Source: Nannocystis pusilla (lineage in GTDB: Bacteria > Myxococcota_A > Polyangia > Nannocystales > Nannocystaceae). From it: 64,000 bases of DNA. The stretch lies in the NCBI RefSeq assembly GCF_020073745.1, contig NZ_JAIRAU010000027.1:576001-640000 (forward strand). Reading direction: 5' to 3'. The notes below the pieces were generated by a model that did not search any database, had not been told where the DNA came from, and was given only the letters and a program-made list of their open reading frames with translations. The position numbers were made by a program, and so were the translations under genes. Positions 50,214-60,766 of this stretch are shown here, in pieces; position 1 is the stretch's first letter, and each line of letters opens with the position of its first letter.

Positions 50214-53200
50214 TTGCGCAGGGCCAGGTACGCGTCGCTCAGCATCCACACGCACAGGTCCTGGGCGTTGCGGCTGAGGACGATGCGCTGCTTGATGTTG
50301 CCGTTGGCGAAGCCGTCGAGGAGGCAGGCGGCGGACAGGCAGCCGGCGACGTCGCCGGACAGCAGCAGGGCCATGCGCAGGTCGGTGGTGAGGGTGGCGC
50401 GGGCGGTGGCGGCCGGCTCGAAGTGGTGGCTCGAGAGGGCCTGGCAGACGCGCAGGAGCGGGCGCCGCTGGCGGCGCGGGAGGTTCTTGCCGAGGTTGTT
50501 GGCGACGTCGCGGAGGCGGCGGGCGTCGGGGTCGGCGGTGATGGCGTTGAAGACCTTGGTGACCTCGAAGCTGGCGGCGATCATGAGGTCGAGCTCGACC
50601 GGGACCAGCGAGCGCACGCGGCCGCCGCCGAGGGCGCGACGGGCGAGGGCCAGGGCCCCGAGGCCGCGCCAGGAGATCGGGTCGCCGCGCAGCCACAGGT
50701 TGACGCCGAGGCGCAGCGTCGGCTCCTCGCCCTCGTCGAGGACGGCGACGGTGTTGTTGATCGAGGTGGCGCGCACGGCCATGTCCTCGATGCCGAGCAG
50801 GCGGCACCACTGCTGCAGGTAGCTGCGGATCGCGCCGGCGTCGACGTTGGGCGGGACCGGCACGGTCTCGTCGCCGTTGAGGCCGGTGAACTCGGGGAAC
50901 ATCCGGTCCATCGCCGTCTCGACGCAGGTCAGCAGGTCGTTGATGTCGGGCAGCTCGCCCGTCGAGAACAGGAGTTGTCGGAGCGCAGGCGTGGCGAAGG
51001 CGGCCTGCAGGCCCTGGGCGGAGGCGGGCCGCATGAAGCCGTCGGGCAGGGTCGACGACTCGCCCGGCTCGAGCGCGTGGACGAGGAGCCGCGCCATCTG
51101 GGCCAGCGCGGGGTTGGGCCGGTTGGCGACCTCGGCCAGCAGGCGGATGTCGCTCGGGTTGAGCGCGCCGCGGCCGATGCCGCCGAGCATGGCCAGGCGG
51201 ATCGGCTCGAGGAAGGTGGAGACGCGCTCGGTCTGGCCGAGGCGCTCGAGCAGGCGGGTGAGCAGGAGGATCGTGGTGCGGTTGCCCGGGCCGAGCTCGG
51301 CGGCCCGCTCGACCGCGGCCAGCGCCTGCGCCTCGCGACCTGGCACTTCGGCCAGCAGGCTGGCGCGCCGGAAGTACAGCTCGTGCAGGCGATCGGGGTC
51401 GCGCTCGCGGGCGCACAGGCGGTCGAGCAGCTCGGCGGCCTCGGCGGGCTGACCTGTCCGTTCGAGCAGGCTGGCCATGAGGGTGATCGCGCGCGGGTCG
51501 TCGCCGCGCGAGGCGAGCACGATCCGGCCGTGGTCGAGCGCGCGGGCCAGGGTCTCGGGGGCGCGCGCGAGGTAGCCGGCGAGGATCAGGCGCAGGTCGA
51601 CGGCCGAGGGATCGGCGGGGTCGTAGAGCGCGAGCAGCTGCTCCATGACGCGCGCCGACTCGGCCTCCTTGCCGAGCTGCTGGTAGCAGCGCACCAGGCC
51701 GCGCAGCGCCTGCTTGCCGTCGGGCCGGGCCTGGGCGGCGACGGTGAAGTAGGCCAGCGCGTCCTCGTCGCGGGTGCTCTGCTCGCCGAGGTAGACGCCG
51801 AGCTCGTAGCGCAGGCCGGCGTCGCTGATCCGGCCGAACACGGTGCGCAGGAGGTCGAGCGCGGGCTTGGGCTCGGGCAGCTGGCTGGCGAGCGCGCGGG
51901 CGAGGCCGATGGCGTCGCGGTAGTGAGGATCGCGGCCGAGGATCTGGCCGAGCAGGCCGAGCGCGACCTCGGCGTCGGCCGGCTTGCCGGTGTTGCCGGC
52001 CCGCACCGCGGCGTCGCGCGCCTCGGCCATGAGGGTGTGGACGCTGACGGCCTTGGTCTTGGGCGCGGCCGACTCGCGCGCGGCGCCGGAGGAGACGCGC
52101 TGCAGCCCGAGCTCGGCCGGGGCCAGCGACGGCATGGCCCGCAGCGCGGCGCGATAGGCCCGCTGGGCCTCGTTGACGGCGCCTGCCTGTTCGAGCAGCT
52201 CGGCGCTCTCGAGGTAGAAGATGGCCCGCTCGCCGTCGCTCTGGGCCCGCACCGCGCGCGCGCCGACGGCGTCGGTCATCGCCAGCGGGTTGTTCGGATC
52301 GCTGAGCAGACCCTCGAGCAGGCGCACGGCGTACGGGTTGCCGGGATCCTCGCGCAGGGCCCCGAGGATCGCGTTGGCGGCGAACTCGCGGTCCTCCGGG
52401 GCGTCGCTGCGCAGCAGGACCTCGGCCGACTCGACCAGCAAGGTCGCCTTGTAGTGGGTGTCCTCGCTGACGCGGGCGAGGCGGAGCCGTTGATTGGGCA
52501 ACGACTCGGTGTCGCCGACCTTGCGCAGGAGGTTCTTGTACTCGCGCAGGAGGATGGCGTCGTCGGGCGTGCTCTCGATGGCCTCCTCGTAGGTGCGGCG
52601 GGCCTCGTCGAGGTTGCGCTCGGCGAGGTGCAGGCGCGCGAGGTGGACGAGCACGCCGGCCTTGGCCGGGCCGCTCAGGTGCTGGCTCTGATCCTCGAGC
52701 AGGCGGATCAGGTTGGCGATGTCGCGGTTGGCGACCAGCAGCCGGCGCGCGCGCTCGCTGGCGAGGCCGTGCAGCGGCTGGACGGCGAGCGCGGCGCGGT
52801 AGTGCTGCAGCGCCCGATCCTCGTCGACGAAGGCGGTGTCGCTCTCGGGCCGCGCGTCCTTGCGGGCCAGGGTCTCGGCGAGCAGACCGAGGCGGTAGTG
52901 ATAGTCGGCCAGCAGCGCGGGACTGTGCGGCAGATCCTGGGCGCGCAGGAGGTCGTAGGCGTCGCGGACGCGGCCGTTGGCGGAGAGCAGCTGCAAGAGC
53001 CCCTCGCGCGCCGGCACGAGGTCGGGGTTCAGGCGGTAGGCGCGGGTGAGGTAGTCGATCGCCCGGTCCATGTCGCCGACCTCCTCGAAGCAGATCCGGC
53101 CGGCCTTGAGCGCGAGCACGGCCGGATCGCTGGTCGGGTCGAGCTCGGGCTCGTGCAGGCGCAGCAGATCGTCGAGGTCGCCGCTGTCGCGGTAGATCCG

Positions 53201-55204
53201 CGCGAGGGCCCGCAGCGCCGGGGTGTAGCCCGGGGTCAAGGCGAGCGCCCGCTCGTAGGCCTCGCGCGCCGCGCCGCGCTGCTTGAGGTGGAACTCCTGC
53301 GCCTCGCCGAGCTCGACGAGGATCGCGGTGCGGGCGGTGTTCTCCTCGAGGCGATCGACGAGCAGCTGCAGGGTGCCGATCAGCACCGGGGTGCGGCCGT
53401 GGGTGCGGCACAGGCCGGCGAGCTGATAGAGGGCGAGCACGTCGTCCTGATCGAGCTGGGCGATCTCTTGCAGCGTGGCGATCGCGAGGTCGACGTCGTG
53501 GAGCTCGTTCTCGGCGATGGCGGCGATCCGGCGCAGCGCGGCCAGCCGCTCGCTGCCCTCGGACGACTCCCGCGCCTGCCGCTGCAGGGTGGCGGCCGCC
53601 TGGGCCCAGCGCCGCATCTTCTCGTAGACGCTGCCGAGCGCGCGCAGGCAGTGGGCGCTGCGCGGGTCCTCGGCGACGGCGAGCTCGTAGACCTCGGCGG
53701 CGCGCGGGAGGTTGCGCTCGAGCTCCTCGTGGACGAAGCCGAGGCGGACGAGGATCGCGGCCCGTTCGGCGCCGTGCGGCTGGTGCTGGGCCCACTCGGT
53801 GAGGTGCGAGACGAGGGCCGCGATGTCGCCGGTGGCCCGCAAGATGTCGGCCAGCGCCTGCCACACCCAGCGCTGCTCGGGCAGGTGGGTGCGCACGAAC
53901 CGGAGGTCGCGCTCGAGCTTGCGGTAGGCGGCGACCTCGTCGTCGGTGACCGGGTCGATTGCGACGTCCTCGTCGCCGCTCTCCTGCAGGCGGCGCAGGG
54001 TGCCGTCGTCGTTCATCGCGCTCTGACGCGCGGCCAGCGGGGTGGCGAGCCAGCGCATGCGGGCGATCTGCTCGCGCACGATCGCCTGCTCGCGGGTGTC
54101 GTCGAGCAGCGGCGCCAGGCGGGCCAGGATCTCGAGGTAGTTGGAGTCGGGCTCGCCGCCGTTCTGCCGGGCGAGGGCCTGGCCGGCGAGGGCGTAGGAG
54201 AGGGCGTCGAGCAGGCCCTGGGCGGCGGCCGACTCGTCGCTGCTGCGGTCGAGCCAGGCGCGCACGTCGTCGAACAGGGCCTTCGGGACAGGTTCGCTGC
54301 CGAGCACGACGACGGCCAGCTGCAGGGCGGTGGCGGCGGTGATCGGATCCTCGGCGAGGCCGGCGAGCCGGCGGTACAGCTCGGACAGCGCCGAGGGGGT
54401 GCCGCCGCCGTCGCGCCGGATCGTGCGGATCAGGCGACGCAGGGCGGTGGCGTTGCTCGGGTCGTCGGTGTGCGCCAGCTCGAGGAAGCTCCGGCGCTGG
54501 CGCGGGTCGTCGGTGACGTGGGCCAGGTCGAGGCGCCGGGCGGCGCGCAGGCTGGCCATGTCGATCTTGCGCACGTTGGTCGAGAGCAGCCGCTGGGCGT
54601 CGGCGTGGCGCTTGAGCAGGATGGCGGCGTCGACGGCGAGGGCGAGCGCGATCGGGTGGTCGGGGACGGCGACGAGCGCGGCCTGGTAGCTGGCGTAGGC
54701 GCGGCCGACGTCGCCGGTGGCGTCCTCGATCCGCTGGCCGTGCTCGACCCACGCGGCGGCGCGCGCGGTCGCCGGCTGCGCCTCGTCACTTGCCTCCTGG
54801 AACAGGTCCGTAAGTTCAGCCGCGAGGTCGGCCCGGACGGCCTGCACGGCCGCGGCGACCTGGCGCACCGCCGGGCTGCCGGCGGCCAGCGCCTCGTCGC
54901 CCTCGATCAGGCCGAGGCGCTCGCGCTGGACTCGACCTGTCTCTCCGGTCAGGGCGGCGCGCAGCTCGGGGTTCTGCTCGCGCGCGGCCTCGGCGGCCAG
55001 GACGTCGGCCAGCAGCCACCAGTCGACGGCCGGCAAGGCCAGCGCGCCGGGGGCCAGCGGCAGGTCGAGCGGCCAGAAGGCGTCGGGCAGGTCGAGCAGC
55101 GAGGGCGGCGGGCCGCTGCCGGTGACGCGCTCGGCCGGGGCGGCGCCGAGGTCGAGCGGACGACCGCACTCGTCGAGGGGGAGAGGCTTGCGCGGGCCGG
55201 TCAT
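50201..55204 (-). CDS. Giant TPR protein, 1667 aa
   Basis: Starts at ATG 55204-55202, overlapping the upstream TPR gene stop in ATGA. After ~130 residues of Pro/Leu-rich N-terminus, most of the protein is tandem TPR-like helix pairs (AYASYQAALVAVPDHPIALA, AAEVYELAVAEDPRSAHCLR, DAYDLLRAQDLPHSPALLAD). The last ~230 residues form a different domain (RLGVNLWLRGDPISWRGLGA, then SLVPVELDLMIAASFEVTKV). This has the strand-helix layout of a degenerate peptidase-like domain and is echoed in the upstream protein. No signal peptide: cytoplasmic scaffold or regulator by inference. Several in-frame 14-bp-repeat units occur. Function unknown. Confidence 0.85.
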   Translation of the reverse strand: MTGPRKPLPLDECGRPLDLGAAPAERVTGSGPPPSLLDLPDAFWPLDLPLAPGALALPAVDWWLLADVLAAEAAREQNPELRAALTGETGRVQRERLGLIEGDEALAAGSPAVRQVAAAVQAVRADLAAELTDLFQEASDEAQPATARAAAWVEHGQRIEDATGDVGRAYASYQAALVAVPDHPIALALAVDAAILLKRHADAQRLLSTNVRKIDMASLRAARRLDLAHVTDDPRQRRSFLELAHTDDPSNATALRRLIRTIRRDGGGTPSALSELYRRLAGLAEDPITAATALQLAVVVLGSEPVPKALFDDVRAWLDRSSDESAAAQGLLDALSYALAGQALARQNGGEPDSNYLEILARLAPLLDDTREQAIVREQIARMRWLATPLAARQSAMNDDGTLRRLQESGDEDVAIDPVTDDEVAAYRKLERDLRFVRTHLPEQRWVWQALADILRATGDIAALVSHLTEWAQHQPHGAERAAILVRLGFVHEELERNLPRAAEVYELAVAEDPRSAHCLRALGSVYEKMRRWAQAAATLQRQARESSEGSERLAALRRIAAIAENELHDVDLAIATLQEIAQLDQDDVLALYQLAGLCRTHGRTPVLIGTLQLLVDRLEENTARTAILVELGEAQEFHLKQRGAAREAYERALALTPGYTPALRALARIYRDSGDLDDLLRLHEPELDPTSDPAVLALKAGRICFEEVGDMDRAIDYLTRAYRLNPDLVPAREGLLQLLSANGRVRDAYDLLRAQDLPHSPALLADYHYRLGLLAETLARKDARPESDTAFVDEDRALQHYRAALAVQPLHGLASERARRLLVANRDIANLIRLLEDQSQHLSGPAKAGVLVHLARLHLAERNLDEARRTYEEAIESTPDDAILLREYKNLLRKVGDTESLPNQRLRLARVSEDTHYKATLLVESAEVLLRSDAPEDREFAANAILGALREDPGNPYAVRLLEGLLSDPNNPLAMTDAVGARAVRAQSDGERAIFYLESAELLEQAGAVNEAQRAYRAALRAMPSLAPAELGLQRVSSGAARESAAPKTKAVSVHTLMAEARDAAVRAGNTGKPADAEVALGLLGQILGRDPHYRDAIGLARALASQLPEPKPALDLLRTVFGRISDAGLRYELGVYLGEQSTRDEDALAYFTVAAQARPDGKQALRGLVRCYQQLGKEAESARVMEQLLALYDPADPSAVDLRLILAGYLARAPETLARALDHGRIVLASRGDDPRAITLMASLLERTGQPAEAAELLDRLCARERDPDRLHELYFRRASLLAEVPGREAQALAAVERAAELGPGNRTTILLLTRLLERLGQTERVSTFLEPIRLAMLGGIGRGALNPSDIRLLAEVANRPNPALAQMARLLVHALEPGESSTLPDGFMRPASAQGLQAAFATPALRQLLFSTGELPDINDLLTCVETAMDRMFPEFTGLNGDETVPVPPNVDAGAIRSYLQQWCRLLGIEDMAVRATSINNTVAVLDEGEEPTLRLGVNLWLRGDPISWRGLGALALARRALGGGRVRSLVPVELDLMIAASFEVTKVFNAITADPDARRLRDVANNLGKNLPRRQRRPLLRVCQALSSHHFEPAATARATLTTDLRMALLLSGDVAGCLSAACLLDGFANGNIKQRIVLSRNAQDLCVWMLSDAYLALRKAVA

Positions 55205-58200
55205 GCGGGGAGCTCCTCGACGTCGCTCAGCTCGAGCTCGAGCTCGACGTTGTAGCCGAGGGCGCGGCGCTGCGCGAGGTGCTCCTCGGACACGAGGTAG
55301 GCGACCAGGGCGGCGGCGCGGGGCACGGCGAGGATCGGCGGCGGGGCCGAGTCGGACCCGGCGGGGCGGGCGGACAGACGGCGCAGCAGCACCCGCGGGT
55401 CGCCGCAGGCGATCGCGCCGGCCCGGTCCTCGCCCTGACGCAAGGTGTCCCGCAGGACAGGCAGCGAGAACTGCTGGAGGTTGCGCGCCAGGATCTCGGC
55501 GTCGTCGCCGAAGTCGACGGCGACGCCGGCCCCGGCGAGGCCCTCGATGATCGCGTCGGACACGCTCTCGTCGCGCGGGTGGATGTCGTCGAGCTCGACG
55601 CCGGCGCAGCTGGCGAGGCCGTGGAGGACCGCCATGACGCCGACGTCGTCCATGACGTGGTGCAGGTGGTCGCCGCCGGTCGACAGGCGGAACAGGGCCC
55701 GGCCGATCGCCTCGCGCGAGGCCGGCGAGAACGGGGCGCCGTTGATCTTGCGGCCGATGAGGAGCACCGGCGCGGTGCCGACGTGGGCGACCACGCCGTT
55801 GTCGTCGCCGGGGTTGAGGAACAGCAGCGGCTCGCCGACGCCGAGCGTGCGGGCGAGGGCGCGGGTGACCACCGCGACCGAGCTGGCGGCCGGCAAGCTG
55901 TGGCGCTGGGCCAGGTTGACCGGCGGCGGCGGAGCACCTGGTATTCCGGACATGTACTTGACGCCAGCTTGCAGGAGGTGCACGGCGGCGGCGCAGGCGG
56001 GGTCGTCGACGGTGAAGAACGGCTGCGGCTTGTCGGGCGCGGTCGGCAGCGGCCACGGGGCGGGCTGCAGGACCTCGCAGCGGCGGCTGGCGGGCACGAG
56101 GTCGGGGTCGACGGTCTCGAGCACGGCGGCGCACACGTACACGCCGCCCGACTCCTCGGCGGCGTCGAACAGGCGCAGGAGGCCGACGATCGGGTCGCTG
56201 TCGGCGGGGCCGGGCTCGCCGGCGGCGGCCTTCGGGCGCGTCAGGCCGCGGTCGCGCAGGAGGGCCCGCTGCGCGGCGATGCCGGCCTGCAAGGCGACGC
56301 GCGCCTCGTCGCCGCGGCCGAGCTCGATCAGCAGGCCGTGCAGCTCGAGGATGACGTCGGTGTTGGCGGGGCGCAGGCGCAGGAGCTCGCGCAGCAGACC
56401 GGCGGCCTCCTCGGGGCGGCCGCGGACGCGGCGATCGATGTCGGCGAGGGCCCGCAGGCTGCGCACGCGCTCGTCGGCGTCGCCGAGCTCGAGCAGGCGC
56501 TGCAAGACCTCGACGCGCTGGTCGACGGTGCCGATCGCGGAGGCGATCCGATCGGCGGCGCGCAGGGCCACGAACGACTGGAAGCCGCCGCGGCTGGCGG
56601 CGAGGTAGTGCTCGAAGGCGGCGTCCGGGGCCCCGGAGCGCTCGTGGGCGTCGGCCAGCAAGAACTCGAGCACGGCCCGCAGCTCGGGCGAGGCCTCGCG
56701 CTGGAGGGCCTCCTGTAGCTGGCCGACGGCGTCGGAGCCGCGGCCGGCGCGGGCGTAGAGGCGGGCGAGGTCGACGCGCAGCGGGACGTTGTCGGCGAAC
56801 GAGTGGACGGCGCGCTCGAGCAGGACGGCGGCGGCCATGCTGCCGTCGCTGAGCTCGACGACGCGGGCGATCGCGCGGGCGGCCTCGGGCGTGAGCGTGC
56901 GGGCGGCCGCGAGGGCGTCGAAGCGGCGGGTCAGCGGGCCGACCAGCGGCAGGGCGCCCTCCTTGCCGTGCTGCTCGCGGGTGCGCCACAGCGCCGAGAA
57001 GGCGGGATCGGAGGCGGGCTCGATGTCGAGGGCGCGGGCCAGGGCGCGCCAGGCCCGGCCGGGATCGCGGGCGCGGACGGCGAGCAGGCCGGCGCGCACG
57101 CACAGCGAGAGCTGGTGCGCCGGGTCGCTGACGAGGGCGGCGATCTGGCCGAGCAGGTCGGCGGCGACGACGAGGTCGGCCGCGCTGCCGCGCTGCTCCA
57201 AGAGACAGGCCTTGCCGTGGAGCGCCGGGAGGTACTTGGGCCAGGTGACGAGCGCGGCGTTGAGGCGCGAGAGGGCCTCGTCGAGGTCACCTGCCCGGAG
57301 GTACAGGTCGGCGCTGCCGCACAGCAGGGCGGCGCGCTCGACGTAGTCCTTCTCGCCGGCGGCGGCGGTGTTGAGATCGGCGGCGGCGCGGCGGGTCGGC
57401 GCGAGGTTGCGGCGGGCGGCGATCCGCGCCTGGGCCCGGCGCGCCGGCTCGTAGCGCGGATCCTTGGCCAGCAGCTCGGTGTAGCCGGCGTCGGCGGCGT
57501 CGAGGTCGCCGGCCGACTCGGCGGCGCGGGCGGCCCGGTAGCGCAGGCTGTGGGTGAAGGGGTGGTCGGCCGCCTCCTCGGCGGTGATGGCGAGGGCGGC
57601 GGTCGCCCCGGCGCGCACGAGGTCGGGCCGGCGGCTGAAGCGGGCGGCGCGGGCGAGGCGGAGCTGGGTGTTGAGGTCGCGCGGGCGGGCCTCGGCGGCG
57701 GCCTCGAGGTACTGCACGCCGAGCGCGGGGCTGTCCGAAAGTTCAGCCAGCAACAACGCCGCGGCCTGGCGGTTGCCGAGGCCGCGCTCGTGGGCCAGCG
57801 CGCCGCGGGCCGCGATCCGCAGCTCGCTGCCGTCGCCGTTGGCGGCGCAGTGCTCGAGCAAGGTGGTCCAGCCGCCGCCGAGGCTCGGCCACAGGGCGAG
57901 GGCCCGGCGCAGCTCGCCGGTGGCCTGCTCGGCCTGGCCAGGGTCGGCCCAGATCCCGGCGGGATCGCTGGCCCGCACCAGCGCGGCGCGGTAGATCAGC
58001 AGCGCCCGCGCCCGCTGGCCGCGCGACAGATCGAAGTGACGCGCGAGGTAGCCGAGCAGCCCCTCGGTGCGCCCGAGCGCGGCGGCCAGGCGCTCACCGG
58101 TGTGCAAGGTCGAGAGGTGTTCGGGCCAGGTCTGAAGGACCAGGTCGACCTCGTCGAGCGCCTGCGGCAGCTCGCCGAGGGCGAGCAGGCGGTGGATGAT

Positions 58201-60030
58201 CTCGAGGTGCAGCGACAGGCGCTGGGCCGGATCGGCGGCGCGCTGCAGGCGGCGGCGCAGGAGATCGATGATGCCGACGTCGTCGCCGCGGTCGCGGAGG
58301 ATCCGCTCGAGCAGCGCGAGGGTCGGCGGGTGATCCGGGACCTCCTCGAGCGACTCCTGCAGGCTGGCCTCGGCGTGGCCGGTGTCGCCCATCTGCAGCG
58401 CCAGCTCGGCCGAGCGGAACAGCAGCTTGGCCCGCCGCAGCGGGCTGATGGTCAGCTTGATCTCCTGCTCGGTGACCTGCAGCAGCTCGCGCGCGCGGCC
58501 GGCCCGGGCGAGCAGGCGCGCCAGCTGCTGCAGCGACGGCAGGTGCTCCGGGAACTCCTTGAGCAGGGCGACCAGGCACTTGATCGCGGCCGAGGGATCG
58601 CCCTGGCGCTCGTGCAGGCGGGCGAGGATCGACAGCAGGAAGATCCGCCGCGGGCCGCCGACGCCGCGCTGCAGCTCGCCGCTGTAGAGCTCGCGCAGGC
58701 CGTCGAAGCGGCCGAGCTGGAGGAGCACGCGCTCGAGGCGGTCGAGCGCGGGGCGGTAGGTCGGCGAGGCGGCGACGGCCTCCTCGTAGAGCAGGCGGGC
58801 GCCCTCGAGCTCCTTGAGGTTCTCCTCGAGCACCTGGCCGGCGCGCAGCTGGGCCTGGGCGCGCTCCTCGGGGCTGAGGCCGGCGGCGTCGGCGGTGGCG
58901 ACCTGGAGCTTGAGCAGCTCGAGCAGCTGGTGCCACGACTCGTTGGCGATGAGGTAGCGGCCGGCGTCCTCGAGCGCCGGGGTGTGGCCCGGGAACAGCT
59001 TGAGCGCGCGCCGCATGGCGCCCAGGCCCTCGCTGACGCGGTCGAGGCGGATCATCGCCAGCTTGCCGAGGCGGTAGAACAGCTCGGCCTCGGCGCCGGG
59101 GTCGGAGCCGCCGATGGCCTTGAGCTGGCCGGCGCAGGCCTCGACGGCCACGTCGTAGCGCGCGGTCGCCATCGCCAGCTCCTCGAGGTTGCGCCACAGG
59201 CTGAAGTTGTCGGGCTGCAGCTTGGCGGCGGCGTGCAGCAGCGAGACGGCGCCGGCGCGCTCGCGAACCTCGCGCAGCACCAGGCTGGCGCGGGCCAGCG
59301 GGCCGGCGCGCTGCTCGGGCGGGCGGGCGTCGGCCTCGGCCTCGAGCGCGCGCAGCATCAACTCCGCGTTGCCGGCCGCCTCGGCGACGCGGAACAGGTC
59401 TTGAATAAGGAGGAGGTTGCCGGGCTGCTCCTCGCCGGCGGCGATGAGCAGCGCGGCGGCGAGGTTGAGGTCGCCGCCCTGGCGCGTCTCGAGGACGGCG
59501 AGGTCGCGGGCGACCGCGGCGACGGCCCGCGGGTCGTGCAGGACCTCGAGCTGCGCCTCGAGGTTGGCGACCAGAGCCATGAGGTTGCCCTGCGCGAGGG
59601 TGACGGCCTCGACCGAGCGCAGCACCGCGAGGTCCTTCGGGGTCGCGCGCAGAGCCGCCTGATAACACTGCAAAGCGGCGGCGCGATCTTTGAAGTGGGT
59701 CTCGACCAGCTGACCTCGCTCGCGGTACAGCGCGGCCGCCTCGCGCGGGTGGCGAGTGGCGCGGATCTCGAGATCGAGGTAGCGAACGGAGTTGCGGATG
59801 TCGCCGCGCCGGAGAAAGATCCGGTAGAGGAGGCGCATCGCCGGCCGCAGGTCCGGCACCAGCTCCAAGGCGTGGGCGAGCAGGCGTTGGGCCTCGCCGT
59901 CCTCGCCGCGCACGACACACCAGCGCGCACACGTGACGGCGACCACGGCTCGGAGTTGCGGCTCACTGGTCGGTGTCCGCGACAGCACCTGCAACATCTC
60001 GAGCAGGGGCATCTCGGCGGTTTCGGGCAT
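55201..60030 (-). CDS. Giant TPR protein, 1609 aa
   Basis: Starts MPETAEMPLLEMLQVLSRTP at ATG 60030-60028. TPR-like repeats run from about residue 25 to 1250 (GEAQRLLAHALELVPDLRPA, DRAAALQCYQAALRATPKDL, EGLGAMRRALKLFPGHTPAL). A C-terminal domain of ~300 residues follows with VLLIGRKINGAPFSPASREA and LFRLSTGGDHLHHVMDDVGV, similar in position and pattern to the end of the 1667-aa partner. The ATGA junction with the partner gene means coupled translation, so the two probably act together in a 1:1 complex. No catalytic motif is certain. Cytoplasmic by lack of signal. Confidence 0.85.
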   Translation of the reverse strand: MPETAEMPLLEMLQVLSRTPTSEPQLRAVVAVTCARWCVVRGEDGEAQRLLAHALELVPDLRPAMRLLYRIFLRRGDIRNSVRYLDLEIRATRHPREAAALYRERGQLVETHFKDRAAALQCYQAALRATPKDLAVLRSVEAVTLAQGNLMALVANLEAQLEVLHDPRAVAAVARDLAVLETRQGGDLNLAAALLIAAGEEQPGNLLLIQDLFRVAEAAGNAELMLRALEAEADARPPEQRAGPLARASLVLREVRERAGAVSLLHAAAKLQPDNFSLWRNLEELAMATARYDVAVEACAGQLKAIGGSDPGAEAELFYRLGKLAMIRLDRVSEGLGAMRRALKLFPGHTPALEDAGRYLIANESWHQLLELLKLQVATADAAGLSPEERAQAQLRAGQVLEENLKELEGARLLYEEAVAASPTYRPALDRLERVLLQLGRFDGLRELYSGELQRGVGGPRRIFLLSILARLHERQGDPSAAIKCLVALLKEFPEHLPSLQQLARLLARAGRARELLQVTEQEIKLTISPLRRAKLLFRSAELALQMGDTGHAEASLQESLEEVPDHPPTLALLERILRDRGDDVGIIDLLRRRLQRAADPAQRLSLHLEIIHRLLALGELPQALDEVDLVLQTWPEHLSTLHTGERLAAALGRTEGLLGYLARHFDLSRGQRARALLIYRAALVRASDPAGIWADPGQAEQATGELRRALALWPSLGGGWTTLLEHCAANGDGSELRIAARGALAHERGLGNRQAAALLLAELSDSPALGVQYLEAAAEARPRDLNTQLRLARAARFSRRPDLVRAGATAALAITAEEAADHPFTHSLRYRAARAAESAGDLDAADAGYTELLAKDPRYEPARRAQARIAARRNLAPTRRAAADLNTAAAGEKDYVERAALLCGSADLYLRAGDLDEALSRLNAALVTWPKYLPALHGKACLLEQRGSAADLVVAADLLGQIAALVSDPAHQLSLCVRAGLLAVRARDPGRAWRALARALDIEPASDPAFSALWRTREQHGKEGALPLVGPLTRRFDALAAARTLTPEAARAIARVVELSDGSMAAAVLLERAVHSFADNVPLRVDLARLYARAGRGSDAVGQLQEALQREASPELRAVLEFLLADAHERSGAPDAAFEHYLAASRGGFQSFVALRAADRIASAIGTVDQRVEVLQRLLELGDADERVRSLRALADIDRRVRGRPEEAAGLLRELLRLRPANTDVILELHGLLIELGRGDEARVALQAGIAAQRALLRDRGLTRPKAAAGEPGPADSDPIVGLLRLFDAAEESGGVYVCAAVLETVDPDLVPASRRCEVLQPAPWPLPTAPDKPQPFFTVDDPACAAAVHLLQAGVKYMSGIPGAPPPPVNLAQRHSLPAASSVAVVTRALARTLGVGEPLLFLNPGDDNGVVAHVGTAPVLLIGRKINGAPFSPASREAIGRALFRLSTGGDHLHHVMDDVGVMAVLHGLASCAGVELDDIHPRDESVSDAIIEGLAGAGVAVDFGDDAEILARNLQQFSLPVLRDTLRQGEDRAGAIACGDPRVLLRRLSARPAGSDSAPPPILAVPRAAALVAYLVSEEHLAQRRALGYNVELELELSDVEELPA

Positions 60031-60072
60031 CGCTCGGGCGGCAGTCTACACCGGGGCGCGCGGCCGGAATAC

Positions 60073-60729
60073 CTAGGACAGGGCGTGGGAATAATCGTCG
60101 AGGGTGTAGGTGTAGGGCTCAGACCCGCTCTGCGCCCGCCGCTGCGCCAGCAGATCGACGATCAGGGCGATCGTCTCGAAGCGCGTGGTCAGCGTGTAGA
60201 ATTGATCCTCCGGGACCGGCGGGACGGCCATCAGCCGCTCCTCGATGAAAGCGGCGTCGCTGACCCCGTCAGGCTCGGAGCCGCCCCGGATGTCGAGGTG
60301 GAGCGCGCAGTCGACGTCCTCGTCGTCCGGCTCGCGGCCGAGGATCGCGGCCAGCGCGAGCGCGACCGGCGTGAAATGGAGGTACTGCGCGCCGAGCAGC
60401 AGGCGATAGTTCCGCGGGTCGCCGGCGCGCCCGACCCAGGTGCCGCCGAACTCGCGGCGCACCAGCTCGCCGAAGTACACCCCGGCCGACGCGGCCAGCA
60501 GGTCGAGGATCGGCGCGCGGGTCTCGCTGCGCGCGAGGCCGAGGTAGTGGTCGAGGAAGGCCAGCGAGGTGACCGAGCCGTCGAGCTCGACGCCGAGGGC
60601 GCGCTTCACCTGCTCGCGCAATTGTCGGTCGAGATCGCCCACGGCGGCGTCGAGCGCGGCGGCGTCGGGGCCGGAGGTCCGGGGCAGCGAGTCCGGCGCA
60701 GCCGGGGGGGTCGAGGGCGTGTCGGTCAT
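60073..60729 (-). CDS. Protein of unknown function, TPR-cluster member
   Basis: 218 residues from ATG 60729-60727 (MTDTPSTPPAAPDS); 19 further codons upstream overlap the divergent gene and are Arg-rich. After a disordered 25-residue start the protein is globular: VGDLDRQLREQVKRALGVEL, LGLARSETRAPILDLLAASA, then GVYFGELVRREFGGTWVGRA and acidic loops (EPDDEDVDCALHLDIRGG). No recognised family. It lies 42 bp upstream of the 1609-aa TPR gene in the same direction, so it is probably first in that operon, and 37 bp from the divergent zinc-ribbon protein gene. Confidence 0.72.
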   Translation of the reverse strand: MTDTPSTPPAAPDSLPRTSGPDAAALDAAVGDLDRQLREQVKRALGVELDGSVTSLAFLDHYLGLARSETRAPILDLLAASAGVYFGELVRREFGGTWVGRAGDPRNYRLLLGAQYLHFTPVALALAAILGREPDDEDVDCALHLDIRGGSEPDGVSDAAFIEERLMAVPPVPEDQFYTLTTRFETIALIVDLLAQRRAQSGSEPYTYTLDDYSHALS

Positions 60730-60766
60730 CGGCGCGGCAGCTTTACACCGTCCGCGCGCGGACGCT

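Noticed and set aside
50093..55255. A 1720-codon open frame antiparallel to the giant TPR gene
   Set aside because: It is the mirror of a GC-rich Ala/Leu/Glu coding frame on the other strand; it has no ribosome site and its sequence is Gly/Val/Gln-rich without domains.
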